Shown piece by piece: positions 15,384 to 25,196 of a stretch of DNA of 64,000 nucleotides; positions within the stretch are counted from its first letter, which is position 1; every line of letters starts with the position of its first letter. Position numbers and translations under genes: made by a program. The notes beneath the pieces are model-generated. The model was not told the DNA's origin, did not search any database, and worked only from the letters and a program-made list of their open reading frames with translations. This stretch comes from Oscillospiraceae bacterium (GTDB lineage: Bacteria; Bacillota; Clostridia; Oscillospirales; Ruminococcaceae): assembly GCA_017438745.1 (NCBI GenBank), contig JAFRUS010000062.1:1-64000 (forward strand), written 5' to 3'.

Positions 15384-17897
15384 ATGAAAAAAACGAAAAT
15401 AATGCCGGTCATGACCGCAGTTATGCTGGCAGCTTCATATGCACTTCCAGCTCTGAATGATATACGAACAGTTAATGCCCAGGTTACTGAAGATGCAGTG
15501 GAGTCACTTGCACGGGAACGTGAGGAATTTTTCGGTGAACTTAAAAGGTTTGATGACAGCGGATATTTTGAGGCGGCGTTCAGTGACTATCGTGAGATCA
15601 TCGGAACGGCTGGTTCCGGTTACAGCGACGAAAATTTCAGAGGAAAATGTGTTCCGTATATCGGCAAATGGAACAGCAGGAACTATCTTCTTCTGACTTT
15701 TCCGGAAGCAAAAGATGAACTGACTGTTACCTTCAAAAGCTGCAATGACGATGCAAGAACGGAGATCCTCAGGGCTGTCACTGCTATCACAGGCGGTACA
15801 TTTGATACGTATTACGTGTATTCAACCGGGATCGTGCTTGCGGATGATATCACATCTGAGATGTTTGACAAGGTAAAGGAAGTACTCAAGCCGTATGTTG
15901 ATGAGGGTAAGATAACGGATATCGGCTTTAACGGAGAAAAAGTAAAGTATAAGGATTACACCTTTTATTTTGACAGGCTCTGTTACAACTATAATTCTTT
16001 TAGAGAAAAGGAAGACTATGATTTTGCGTCAGTTGCGGAATTTCTTAAGGGAAAGGGCGAGAACTGCCGTATCATAGTCAGTGAAAGAGACGACGATAAT
16101 AAAATGTACGTTGTTGAAACGGAAAAGGATACGCCGGAGGAAAGATGCCGCATAGGAAAGCTTATTTTTGATGAGTTCGGATATGAGTTTTCACTCGGCC
16201 TTGAAAGAAATGCTCCTCTTTACGATTACAGGACAGAAAATTTCATTCCGGAGTATTACACCACATCACCGCCTGCGATTCCGAGCCCGATAGCACAGGA
16301 TGAAAACTCATGGGTCCCGAAATATCCTAATATCAATCCGGCTGCTCCGCTGGCTTCACCGACCAGTTATGCAAAAGCAGCAGAGCCGGACTATGACAGT
16401 ATCGTTTACGGTGATCTGAATGGCGACGGCATAGCTGACGTTACGGACCTGTCGTATCTTTCACTGTATCTTATCGGTGACAGTGACATTACAGATGTAA
16501 ATATTCTTGAAGCCGCAGATGTTCAGAATGACGGCACAGTGAATTTAAGCGATCTGGCACTTTTCAGACAGTACCTTTCAAAGAAGGTAAGTTTCATCGG
16601 CAGAACAGTCGGCGTGACCGATATTACAGATAAGTGTACGACAGTGCACACGAATGGCAGCTACTATACCGGTGACGGTTTCATGGTATCTTCAATGAAG
16701 GACTATCAGGAATATATGGCTTCAGATGAGCATCAGCCTGATCAGATGAAAGAAAAGGGGCTGGAAGTCAGTGAGGAATTCTTCAAGGATCACAGACTTG
16801 CTGTCATGATCGACAAATCGCTCGGATGCAACGGTGTGAAATATACTCTTACTTCCGTAAAGGAAAGTGAAAACGGGGACGTTCATCTTTATTACGACAG
16901 ATTTTTCCCGTCGATGCAGACGGAGATAGCCGGTACCATACATTACATTACTGTTGTTCCTGATAATCCGCATAACGGAAGCAGGACGTATGTGCATTAC
17001 AATGATATACATGAGCATACAAATCTGACAGGAAGCAGCAGACTTATTAGTACAACTTCAGTAGAGCATACTTCAGGTATTGTGACTGAACAGCTTTCAG
17101 GAATAGTATCTTCCATGGATGAGTTTAATGAGAAGATAACCTCAAAAGGTATAAAGCCGACCGGCGCCATCGAGAGATTCGGTATTTCAGAAGATTTCTT
17201 TAAAGACAATTCACTGGTTTACTTTACAGCATTTGAGGGCTATCTCGGACCGGCATACCGTATTTCGAATCTGGACATCGATTATAAGAAGAATCTTAGA
17301 CTCACAGTTGAACGTTATGAGCTGACAGGATTTGATATGTCATCGCCTGCGCAGCAAGAAAACTGGTTCCTTGCAGCGGCAGTTCCGAAAACAGTACTTG
17401 ATTCGGCAACAGTTGAGTCGTTCAGCGCGGAGATCAGAAACAGCGACAGAGTATATTCACTTTACAGTGATCTGAACACGACAGCACTTGTTTCGAATTC
17501 AGAAACGGAATTTGTTTTTGAAGATAACTTTAAAGATCTTATCTTTACTGACAGCTGGTTTGAAATGATCAATGAATCACTGAAAGGCAGATACAGTCAT
17601 CTGAAAGATGAGTTCATAACGGAGGATTTCTTTGATGACAATGCACTGCTTGTAATAAATCAGCCGGCTGAAAAAACAAACATAAAGTACAGCATTCTGA
17701 ACCTTTCAGTTAATAATGACGGTACACTTGAAGTGCTTATAGGAAGATTTGTCAATGCAGAAGAAAAAGCTGAAGACAGTAACCGTGAGTGGCATCTGGC
17801 AGCTGCCATTCCGAAAGATAAACTTGTTCTTGATAAAAATGCAGGTATAAATATCACTTATCATACGCAGCAGGCACTTCTCGGCTCATTCTCGTAA
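15384..17897 (+). CDS. Secreted dockerin-containing protein with repeated unknown modules
   Basis: 837 residues with a signal peptide (MKKTKIMPVMTAVMLAASYA). Residues 30-290 form a domain I do not recognise. A Pro-rich linker leads to a type-I dockerin in the middle (about 336-405: YGDLNGDGIADVTDLSYLSLY and DVQNDGTVNLSDLALFRQY). After it come three diverged copies of a module of about 120 residues, each with a pattern like SSMxEF, EEFFxDxxLxV, a central Y-x-I/L-x-S/L strand and a terminal AxVP/IPK. The second half is homologous to the product of 18333-19982. Presumably exported and cohesin-bound in the cellulosome; enzymatic motifs are not visible. Confidence 0.8.
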   Translation: MKKTKIMPVMTAVMLAASYALPALNDIRTVNAQVTEDAVESLAREREEFFGELKRFDDSGYFEAAFSDYREIIGTAGSGYSDENFRGKCVPYIGKWNSRNYLLLTFPEAKDELTVTFKSCNDDARTEILRAVTAITGGTFDTYYVYSTGIVLADDITSEMFDKVKEVLKPYVDEGKITDIGFNGEKVKYKDYTFYFDRLCYNYNSFREKEDYDFASVAEFLKGKGENCRIIVSERDDDNKMYVVETEKDTPEERCRIGKLIFDEFGYEFSLGLERNAPLYDYRTENFIPEYYTTSPPAIPSPIAQDENSWVPKYPNINPAAPLASPTSYAKAAEPDYDSIVYGDLNGDGIADVTDLSYLSLYLIGDSDITDVNILEAADVQNDGTVNLSDLALFRQYLSKKVSFIGRTVGVTDITDKCTTVHTNGSYYTGDGFMVSSMKDYQEYMASDEHQPDQMKEKGLEVSEEFFKDHRLAVMIDKSLGCNGVKYTLTSVKESENGDVHLYYDRFFPSMQTEIAGTIHYITVVPDNPHNGSRTYVHYNDIHEHTNLTGSSRLISTTSVEHTSGIVTEQLSGIVSSMDEFNEKITSKGIKPTGAIERFGISEDFFKDNSLVYFTAFEGYLGPAYRISNLDIDYKKNLRLTVERYELTGFDMSSPAQQENWFLAAAVPKTVLDSATVESFSAEIRNSDRVYSLYSDLNTTALVSNSETEFVFEDNFKDLIFTDSWFEMINESLKGRYSHLKDEFITEDFFDDNALLVINQPAEKTNIKYSILNLSVNNDGTLEVLIGRFVNAEEKAEDSNREWHLAAAIPKDKLVLDKNAGINITYHTQQALLGSFS

Positions 17898-17985
17898 ACA
17901 GCTGGTAATCCCGCCTGGGGCTGTTAAGAAACTACCGTTTTAATCGGTAGATGGCAACGGAAAAGATCCGGGAGAAAAGGAATTG

Positions 17986-18081
17986 ATGAATGTTGCTTTG
18001 AAAGCAGGAATGAAAAGAGAAACAGCAGGGGATATTATCGGGTTTATAAAAGATACTGTGAAAAAAGAACTTGGAATATAA
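17986..18081 (+). CDS. Short ORF, possible gene remnant
   Basis: A 31-residue ORF (MNVALKAGMKRETAGDII, then GFIKDTVKKELGI) has AAAGGA upstream and is followed within 4 bases by a repeat A-like terminator hairpin. The sequence looks like the helical tail of a larger protein rather than a complete one. Nothing else in 17898-18332 codes. Low confidence. Confidence 0.3.
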   Translation: MNVALKAGMKRETAGDIIGFIKDTVKKELGI

Positions 18082-18084
18082 AAT

Positions 18085-18117
18085 GATACCGGTGTGTCAG
18101 TGGCACGCCGGTATTCT
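18085..18117. repeat. Hairpin repeat A, diverged copy 4
   Basis: GATACCGGTGTG...CACGCCGGTATTC forms a hairpin with the same ACCGG-GTGT core as the copies at 9100, 12330 and 13631. It could terminate the short ORF. Confidence 0.6.
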
Positions 18118-18218
18118 TGATTGTGAATTTACAACAACATCCCGGACGCAAGTATAGTATACATTCACAAACTTAAAATTATTTCAAAAAACGCGGAGAT
18201 ATTTCATAAGTTCCGGTG

Positions 18219-18224
18219 TATAAT
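18219..18224 (+). promoter_or_regulatory. -10 element of the second dockerin paralogue
   Basis: TATAAT preceded by GGTG, without a clear -35. The context matches the promoter of the paralogue at 15325. Confidence 0.45.
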
Positions 18225-18332
18225 AAATGAAAGCAAACGCAAAGATTCCTGTTTGCTTTCACGATGATTTTTTAACCATTAATGAAAACATCCCGTCTAT
18301 GTACGGACAGGATGATAAAGGGGAATGATCTT

Positions 18333-19982
18333 ATGAAAAAGAACAGAATAACAGCAGGACTTACAGCATTTCTGCTCTCTGCCTCATGCATGGCAGCGAT
18401 GCCGGTAAATGCCGATGAAACTAAAGAAACCAATACTTCCGAAATTATCTATGGAGATCTCAACAGCGACGGAAATGCGGATGTTACAGATCTTTCAATC
18501 CTTTCGCTTTATCTTATCGGAGATACTGAGCTAAAGGGGGATAATGCTCTGGAAGCTGCTGATATCCAGTATGACGGTACAGTAAATTTAAGTGATCTTG
18601 CAGCATTCAGACAGTATCTTTCCAAAAAGACTGACGTTATAGGAAAGAAAAAAGACACTCAGAACCCGGAAACTGATAACACCGGGGCTGAAGTGAAAGG
18701 CTATATCACCACAGAATTTGGTGCCGGTACGCCGGAAGAACTGGCCGTCTGGACAGGAAAAGTTGCAGGCACTTCGACTCGTTTTGTTTCTTCTATGGAA
18801 GAATACAATGAAAAAATCGGATCGGAAGATTTTGCGGCTCAGTTAAAACGTACAACAGGGTTTGAGATCGGTGAAGAGTTCTTTGAAAATCACAGATTAG
18901 CGGTGATGACTGACAATTCGATGACCGGAAATGGTGTTATATTTGAGCTTACTTCTGTAAAGACAGATGAAAACGGTGATGTCCATTTATACTATAACAA
19001 GTCGGTACCGGAATTTCAGACAGAGCTTGGCTGTATAGCTCATCATGTGGTTGTCCTTCCGGATAACCCACATACACAGAATGAAGCTTATTCTCATTTT
19101 ACTCAGGTGAAGAATATTACTAACCGCTGCAAAATTTTTAATTCCACTGGTGTGATCTATAAAGGAAAAGGGATGTATCCTGAAATATCAGGAATGATCA
19201 CTTCGATGGAACAGTTTGATAAGGAGATCACTGCGAAGGGCATTGATCCGGCGGAAACAGTCAGTCTTCTGGGAATATCAGATGAATTCTTTGAGGATAA
19301 CTTCCTGCTGTTCCAGACTAAGTACGAAGGAGATCTGCGTCCGAAAAACCGTGTGCTTTCTGTTAGTATCGACTCTGATAACAACATTGAAATGAATGTG
19401 TCACGCATTGAAAAACCGAAAGGCAGTGTGAGCGGCGGTGAAGCGGAGACCCTGTGGTTCCATGCGGTGGCTGTTCCGAAGGTTCTTGTTGAGCCGGAAA
19501 ATGTTAAGTCATTTAAGAGCACCGTTACTGAAAACGAAAGCAATGTTGCCTATCTCGTCAGAGGTATCGGAGTAGATTCTTCTGCATCAGCAGTTCGTAC
19601 CGACAATGATTTCAGGATGCCTTACAGCAGGATATTTGATTCATCCGCACAGTTAGGCACTGGAATGGCTGATGCCATAAAATACGGTTGTATAAAAGAT
19701 GAGGCTGAAGCGGAAGAAATGTTTAAAGCTCATGAACTGCTCGTGATTCGTGTTCCTGCAGAGATGTCAAACATATCATACAAAATTCTCGACCTCAGGC
19801 TGATGAATAACGGAATACTGAAAGTTCTTTACTGTAAAATAGAAGATACAGACAAGCCTGCTGAAACTGACAATAAGGAATGGCTGCTTACCGCATGGAT
19901 TCCGAAGGAAGAACTTATGTACAGTGCGGATCATATAACCGTTATGCTTTACTGCAATGATTATGATACTCCGGTACGCTGA
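18333..19982 (+). CDS. Secreted dockerin-containing protein, paralogue of 15384-17897
   Basis: 549 residues. After a signal peptide (MKKNRITAGLTAFLLSASCM) a type-I dockerin starts at about residue 37 (YGDLNSDGNADVTDLSILSLY; DIQYDGTVNLSDLAAFRQY). The rest consists of diverged modules equal to those in the upstream paralogue (FVSSMEEYNEKI, EEFFENHRLAVMTD, ITSMEQFDKEI, ISDEFFEDNFLLF, FKAHELLVIR). The paralogue's N-terminal domain of about 300 residues is missing, so this is either an original short form or a truncated duplicate. The ATG at 18333 has AAGGGG about 10 bases upstream; an in-frame start at 18282 lacks one. Function unknown; the module may resemble protease-associated PrcB-like domains, but that is weak. 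Confidence 0.8.
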   Translation: MKKNRITAGLTAFLLSASCMAAMPVNADETKETNTSEIIYGDLNSDGNADVTDLSILSLYLIGDTELKGDNALEAADIQYDGTVNLSDLAAFRQYLSKKTDVIGKKKDTQNPETDNTGAEVKGYITTEFGAGTPEELAVWTGKVAGTSTRFVSSMEEYNEKIGSEDFAAQLKRTTGFEIGEEFFENHRLAVMTDNSMTGNGVIFELTSVKTDENGDVHLYYNKSVPEFQTELGCIAHHVVVLPDNPHTQNEAYSHFTQVKNITNRCKIFNSTGVIYKGKGMYPEISGMITSMEQFDKEITAKGIDPAETVSLLGISDEFFEDNFLLFQTKYEGDLRPKNRVLSVSIDSDNNIEMNVSRIEKPKGSVSGGEAETLWFHAVAVPKVLVEPENVKSFKSTVTENESNVAYLVRGIGVDSSASAVRTDNDFRMPYSRIFDSSAQLGTGMADAIKYGCIKDEAEAEEMFKAHELLVIRVPAEMSNISYKILDLRLMNNGILKVLYCKIEDTDKPAETDNKEWLLTAWIPKEELMYSADHITVMLYCNDYDTPVR

Positions 19983-20022
19983 TATATTCAGTGATATTCC
20001 GCAGTATCAGTTATCATAAAGA

Positions 20023-20107
20023 CATCCCCGCCCGGGGGGATGAAACAGAGGCTTAAAAAGATATGTACCGGCGATGCGCCACATGGGCGTGCCGCCGGTG
20101 CTTTTTC
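20023..20107 (+). terminator. Two terminator hairpins after the second dockerin paralogue
   Basis: CATCCCC (20023-20029) pairs with GGGGATG (20036-20042). A larger hairpin with ACCGGCG (20067-20073) and CGCCGGT (20093-20099) and an inner GCGCC/GGCGT stem is followed by GCTTTTTC. The remaining 19983-20434 contains the xylanase promoter and leader and no gene. Confidence 0.75.
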
Positions 20108-20242
20108 TGTGAGAAGAATTGATATAATTCCACGGTAATATCAGCTATAGATGAATTGCAATAATGATTGTGATTTATAACAAATCCCGAGTTACCCTTG
20201 TGTACAAATCATTGGAACTTATGTAGAAAACCGAATCAAATA

Positions 20243-20271
20243 TTGCATGCTTTATAGTAATTTGCTATAAT
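20243..20271 (+). promoter_or_regulatory. Sigma-A promoter of the xylanase gene
   Basis: TTGCAT (20243-20248), 17 bases, TATAAT (20266-20271). A leader of about 155 bases follows, with a small AT-rich hairpin near 20310-20342. Confidence 0.7.
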
Positions 20272-20434
20272 TATGAATGGGGTTATTTCGTTCACATTTT
20301 TATATTTTTAAAAATAAACGAAAAGTATGTTTTCGCTTATTATGTCTGTACACACGCTGTTCATGGATCAGGCGAATGTGTCAGACGATAAAGTTGATTA
20401 GTGGTAAATCAGAAAATCAGGAGGCCATTTTAAG

Positions 20435-22462
20435 ATGAACAATTCAAAAAGAATCATGGCAGGCGTTGCAAGTCTTGCAATGCTCGCGGGCGTAGTCGCT
20501 GCATTTCCGGTACAGCCTGAAAAGGTAAACGCTGAAGATGACGTAATTTTCTCAGCTGACTTTGAAGACGGCAAGGAAGACGGTTTTTCAAGAAGAGGCG
20601 AAGACGAAACTGTTGAAGTAATAAGCGAAGGTGCTCACGGCGGCGACAACTGTCTCAGCATAAGCACAAGAGCGGAATCATGGAACGGACCTCAGGTTGC
20701 ACTTGATGACGTTATCGAGGCCGGCGCACAGTACATCGTAACAGCTTATGCAAAGACACCTTATTACAGCAAGCTTACACTCAGCATGCAGTTTGATGAT
20801 GCTGAAGGAACAACACATTACGACAACGTTCTTCCGCAGGACTGCAAGGACGGAGACTGGCTCAAATATGAAACAAAGTTCAGCTTCCCTTCAGGCGCAA
20901 CAAACAAGTACCTCTATTTTGAGGCTGCTGATGCAAACTGTACTATTTTCGTAGATGATTTCAAGATCTCAAATATGCCTGATGTGGCTATCGAAGAAGA
21001 TCTTACATCTCTCAGAGCTTACTATGCAGACTCATTCAAGATCGGTACAGCTCTTACACCAAGTGATCTTGCTTCAAAGCCATTCATGAAGCTCGTAAAC
21101 AAGCACTTCAGCGGAAGCATTACAGTCGGCAACGAACTCAAGCCTGACTATGTTTTAAACAGCAAGGCTACTTTAGCTTATATGGAAGAGAACGGCGACG
21201 ATGAAAATCCACAGGTTTCACTTGCTTCAGCAAAGCCTGTACTTGACTACTGCGTAAAGTACAACATACCTTTAAGAGCACATACTCTCGTATGGCACAG
21301 CCAGACTCCTGAATGGTTCTTCAAGGAGAATTATGACGCAAAGGCTGACTACGTTACACCTGAAAAGATGAAGAAGCGTATGGAAAACTACATCAAGAAC
21401 GTTTTCGCAGCTCTTAAGGAAGAATATCCGACACTCAACATCTACGCATGTGACGTTGTAAACGAAGCATGGCTCGAAGACGGTACACCACGTAAGCCTG
21501 GTCACCCATCTGAAAGCAACCAGTGGGGCGCTTCTGACTGGGTAGCAGTATTCGGCGACAACTCATTTATCGACTATGCATTTGAATATGCAAGAAAGTA
21601 CGCTCCTGAAGGATGCAAGCTTTACTATAACGACTACAACGAATACATGGACAAGAAGAAGCAGATCGTTGAAATGGCTACAAGACTCAAGGAAAAGGGC
21701 GTTATCGACGGTATCGGTATGCAGGCTCACCTTGATGCAAGACAGAGCATGGACGCTGCATTCCCTTCACCACAGATGTTCGAGAATGCTGTAAAGGAAT
21801 ATGCAGCTACAGGTCTCGACATCCAGATCACAGAACTTGATGCAACAGTTCCTGAAAAGTCAGGCGACCAGTACTTTGAACATCAGGCTAAGTACTTCGA
21901 CGCTATCATGGACGTTGCTGAAAAATACAAGGACAACATCTCAGCAGTAATATTCTGGGGCGTAACAGACGACAACAGCTGGAGAGCTTCACAGAATCCG
22001 CTTCTTTTCGATTCTGAATTCAAGGCAAAACCAGCTTTCTATTCAATAATCGAAGGTCTTACACCAGGTGAGGTTCCGACACTTGAACCAACTGATGTTC
22101 CAACAAAGACAGCTCCTTCAGAATCACCGTCACCTTCACCTACAGTTTCACCAAGTGAGACGACAGCACCTGAATCTCCTTCACCGGAACCGACAGAAAC
22201 TGCAACTCCGGAAGTAACTGAAACTCCTACAGCCACACCCACATCTGAAAATGCCAACGTGGCTTACGGGGACCTTGATTCTAGCGGCACTGTTGACGTT
22301 ACTGATCTTACTCAGCTCTCGCTCTTCCTCCTCAAAGACTTAAAGCTTGACGAGAAGGCTCAGAAGTGTGCTGACGTAAACGCTGACGGAAACATCGACC
22401 TTACAGACCTTGCAACTCTCAGACAGTTCATCTCAAAGAAGATAAGCAAACTCGGCGCTTAA
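20435..22462 (+). CDS. Secreted endo-beta-1,4-xylanase: CBM22, GH10, dockerin
   Basis: 675 residues. Signal peptide to about residue 30; a CBM22-type xylan-binding module at 35-185; GH10 catalytic domain at about 190-545 with DVVNEAW near residue 340 (acid/base glutamate) and QITELDA near 465 (nucleophile glutamate); a Pro/Ser/Thr-rich linker at 550-605; and a C-terminal type-I dockerin (YGDLDSSGTVDVTDLTQLSLF; DVNADGNIDLTDLATLRQF). It hydrolyses xylan backbones as part of the cellulosome. Codon use is strongly biased to the set also seen in dnaK and the CotH gene, a sign of high expression. AGGAGG precedes the ATG. Confidence 0.95.
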   Translation: MNNSKRIMAGVASLAMLAGVVAAFPVQPEKVNAEDDVIFSADFEDGKEDGFSRRGEDETVEVISEGAHGGDNCLSISTRAESWNGPQVALDDVIEAGAQYIVTAYAKTPYYSKLTLSMQFDDAEGTTHYDNVLPQDCKDGDWLKYETKFSFPSGATNKYLYFEAADANCTIFVDDFKISNMPDVAIEEDLTSLRAYYADSFKIGTALTPSDLASKPFMKLVNKHFSGSITVGNELKPDYVLNSKATLAYMEENGDDENPQVSLASAKPVLDYCVKYNIPLRAHTLVWHSQTPEWFFKENYDAKADYVTPEKMKKRMENYIKNVFAALKEEYPTLNIYACDVVNEAWLEDGTPRKPGHPSESNQWGASDWVAVFGDNSFIDYAFEYARKYAPEGCKLYYNDYNEYMDKKKQIVEMATRLKEKGVIDGIGMQAHLDARQSMDAAFPSPQMFENAVKEYAATGLDIQITELDATVPEKSGDQYFEHQAKYFDAIMDVAEKYKDNISAVIFWGVTDDNSWRASQNPLLFDSEFKAKPAFYSIIEGLTPGEVPTLEPTDVPTKTAPSESPSPSPTVSPSETTAPESPSPEPTETATPEVTETPTATPTSENANVAYGDLDSSGTVDVTDLTQLSLFLLKDLKLDEKAQKCADVNADGNIDLTDLATLRQFISKKISKLGA

Positions 22463-22536
22463 TCTTATACTATACAGGAAAACGCTGATTTGTACATTAT
22501 TTCTCTAAACATACATTAAAATAACTTTATGTTATA

Positions 22537-22567
22537 TAAAAGCCGGCTTTCATCAGCCGGCTTTTTC
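22537..22567 (+). terminator. Terminator of the xylanase gene
   Basis: AAAAGCCGGCT and AGCCGGCTTTTT form an 11-bp stem with a T-run. Confidence 0.85.
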
Positions 22568-22620
22568 AGAAATGAAAATAGCGGTTTTGTGGTGAATTTA
22601 TGACAAAAAAGTGAAAGATG

Positions 22621-22650
22621 TTGACTTAAAACTGTGGGATAGTGTATAAT
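22621..22650 (+). promoter_or_regulatory. Promoter of the CotH dockerin gene
   Basis: TTGACT (22621-22626), 18 bases, TATAAT (22645-22650). Confidence 0.75.
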
Positions 22651-22711
22651 GAATTTAATGAAATAGGTCCGGGAACGGAAAGATTTTTTATTTGTAACGG
22701 GAGTGATTATT

Positions 22712-25177
22712 TTGAAAAGAAAGATTGCCGGACTTGGTGCGCTGGTTATTGCAGCCTCCATGTCAGTAAACGTTCTGGCACTTGCCAAGGGCGATGCCAA
22801 CGGTGACGGTGCTATTTCCTCAAAGGATATTACAAGAGTCGGAAAGATCCTTATGGGAACAAAGGAGCCGGAAGGCGAGGAAACTGATGCATGTGACGTA
22901 AACAGCGACGGAAAGATCAATATCCTCGACTACATCCTTGAGAAGGAACTCGTAATAAATGAACTCGGTGCCGAGGTCGTAGCAGGTGTGCCGGAGTTCT
23001 CAAAGGAAAGCGGTTTCTATAACGACAGCTTTGATCTCGAACTTACAGCAGGAGTCGGATCAAAGATCTATTATACAACGGACGGAACAAACCCTACAAC
23101 TTCATCACAGCTTTACAGCACACCTATAAAGATCACAAACAGATCATCAGAACCAAACCTCTACGCTTCAGGCTATGATGTTTCAAGTGACAGATACAAT
23201 CCGCCTGCAGTTACCAAAGGTACAGTTGTTAAGGCTATTGCAGTTGACAAGGACGGCAATGTGAGCGACATCGTAAGCCAGTCCTACTTCACAGGAATCG
23301 ATATCAACCAGCAGTACGGCGGATTCCCGATAGTAAATATCACTATCGATCCTGATGACTTCTTCGATTACGAAAAGGGCATATACGTAAAGGGTAAGAT
23401 ATACGATGAATTTGTTAAGTCAGGTAAACAGAATCCTATGCAGTCATGGCTCGACGAAGCTAACTACACACAGCGCGGCAAGGAATGGGAGAGAAAGGTT
23501 TACTTCGAACTTTTCGAAAATGACGGAAAGCTTGCTCATTCACAGTACCTCGGTGCAAGAATAGCAGGTAACGCAACACGTTCATCCATCGTAAAGAGCC
23601 TTAAATTCTATTCACGCGATGAATACGGCAAGAAGAACGTAAAGTACGATCTTATCCCTGGCAACACAATGCAGCTTGACCGTACAACTCCTATCGAGAA
23701 GTACAACAAGTTCCGTATCAGAAACGGCGGTAATGATCTCGGTCATGCACAGTTCCGTGATAACTACATCCAGAGCCTTGTTTCTGATCTTTCATTCGAT
23801 ACACAGGCTTCACGTCCTTGTGTAATGTTCATCAACGGTGAATTCTTCGGTGTATATACACTTCAGGAAGAATATGATGATGCATACATCGAAAACAACT
23901 ACAACATCGACAAGAACAATGTTATTATAATTGAAACCGGCAAGGAAGTAGGCGAGGGTGAAGAGTCAGATCTCGCACTTTACGAAGAACTTATCAACTT
24001 TGCAAAGAACAATGACCTTTCACAGGCTTCAAACTACCAGCAGATCTGCAATATGATCGATGTACAGAACTTCATCGAATATTACTGCACACAGATCTTC
24101 ATCGCAAACCAGGACTGGATGACAAACGACAACAACTACAGAACATGGCGTTCAAGAACCACATCTGACCAGCCTTATGAGGACGGAAAGTGGAGATGGA
24201 TGCTCTATGATACAGAGTACTCAACAAGCCTCTACAGCATGGGCGGCGGCACATACACTGAAGATACTCTCAAGATAGCTATGTTCGGCAAGCAGATGGG
24301 CTTTGGCAACTGGCAGATAGGCGGCGACTGGCAGATCCCTGGAATGGGTGACTGGGGCGTTAATAACGGTAATAACAATAACAACAATAATAATGGTGTA
24401 AATAACGGCGGTAACTGGGCAGGCTTCGATATGGGCAACTGGAATGCCGGCGAAATGGCACTGGCACCAGGAGATGAGGGACAGCAGGGCGAACAGCAGC
24501 AGCCGGGCGGTCAGCAGCAGAATCCATGGGGACAGTGGCAGCAGCCGGGTCAGGATCCTCAGAATCCGGGCGGACAGAACCCTGGCGGACAGTGGAATCC
24601 GGGTGGACAGCAGCCTGGTCAGCAGACAACTCAGGAACCGCAGGATCACACAGTCCTCTTCTACAAGCTCCTCCAGAACGAAGAGTTCAAGCAGAGATTT
24701 GTAAACACATTCTGCACTATCATGAGCAGCAATCTCAGCGAATCAAATATGCTTACACAGCTTGAATACTTCACAAATATGTATCAGCCTGTAATGCAGG
24801 AACAGCAGCAGAGAATCGGCAACTCAAATAACTTCACATCTGAAGTGAATAACATAAAGACATTCATTCAGAACAGACACAAGAATGTTTATAACTTCCT
24901 TAAGACCGACCTCGAACTCACAGGCGAGACAGCTTCAGTTGATCTTGCAGTAAACGATGCAAAGGGCGGCAAACTCCTCGTTGAGGGCGTTGCAGTAAAT
25001 CCAAACAGCGGCAAGTGGAGCGGTACATTCTTCACTGACTACAAGGTAACTGTAAAGGCTGTACCGGCTGAAGAATACACATTCTCAGGCTGGACGGGTG
25101 CAACCGGCAGCGGTGATACAATAACAGTAACACCAGGCCAGGCTTCAGGCATCACAGCAAACTTTACAAAGAAATAA
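22712..25177 (+). CDS. Secreted CotH-family protein with N-terminal dockerin
   Basis: 821 residues from a TTG start; GGGAG sits 6-8 bases upstream, whereas the GTG at 22703 would overlap that site. After the signal peptide come a type-I dockerin (about 24-85: KGDANGDGAISSKDI; DVNSDGKINILDYIL), a chitobiase/hexosaminidase C-terminal-like beta domain (about 92-190, KIYYTTDGTNPTTSS), a CotH domain (about 205-525, with RIRNGGNDLGHAQFRDNYIQ and FINGEFFGVYTLQEE), a low-complexity N/G then Q/P/G stretch (550-640), and a C-terminal beta-repeat domain (FSGWTGATGSGD). CotH proteins are atypical kinases; here the host would be the cellulosome or other extracellular proteins. Highly biased codons suggest strong expression. 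Confidence 0.9.
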   Translation: MKRKIAGLGALVIAASMSVNVLALAKGDANGDGAISSKDITRVGKILMGTKEPEGEETDACDVNSDGKINILDYILEKELVINELGAEVVAGVPEFSKESGFYNDSFDLELTAGVGSKIYYTTDGTNPTTSSQLYSTPIKITNRSSEPNLYASGYDVSSDRYNPPAVTKGTVVKAIAVDKDGNVSDIVSQSYFTGIDINQQYGGFPIVNITIDPDDFFDYEKGIYVKGKIYDEFVKSGKQNPMQSWLDEANYTQRGKEWERKVYFELFENDGKLAHSQYLGARIAGNATRSSIVKSLKFYSRDEYGKKNVKYDLIPGNTMQLDRTTPIEKYNKFRIRNGGNDLGHAQFRDNYIQSLVSDLSFDTQASRPCVMFINGEFFGVYTLQEEYDDAYIENNYNIDKNNVIIIETGKEVGEGEESDLALYEELINFAKNNDLSQASNYQQICNMIDVQNFIEYYCTQIFIANQDWMTNDNNYRTWRSRTTSDQPYEDGKWRWMLYDTEYSTSLYSMGGGTYTEDTLKIAMFGKQMGFGNWQIGGDWQIPGMGDWGVNNGNNNNNNNNGVNNGGNWAGFDMGNWNAGEMALAPGDEGQQGEQQQPGGQQQNPWGQWQQPGQDPQNPGGQNPGGQWNPGGQQPGQQTTQEPQDHTVLFYKLLQNEEFKQRFVNTFCTIMSSNLSESNMLTQLEYFTNMYQPVMQEQQQRIGNSNNFTSEVNNIKTFIQNRHKNVYNFLKTDLELTGETASVDLAVNDAKGGKLLVEGVAVNPNSGKWSGTFFTDYKVTVKAVPAEEYTFSGWTGATGSGDTITVTPGQASGITANFTKK

Positions 25178-25196
25178 CCAACTCCGAATAAGAACG

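Noticed and set aside
24221..24649. Leu/Arg-rich frames on the minus strand
   Set aside because: They are the complement of the Gly/Gln/Pro-rich linker of the CotH protein.
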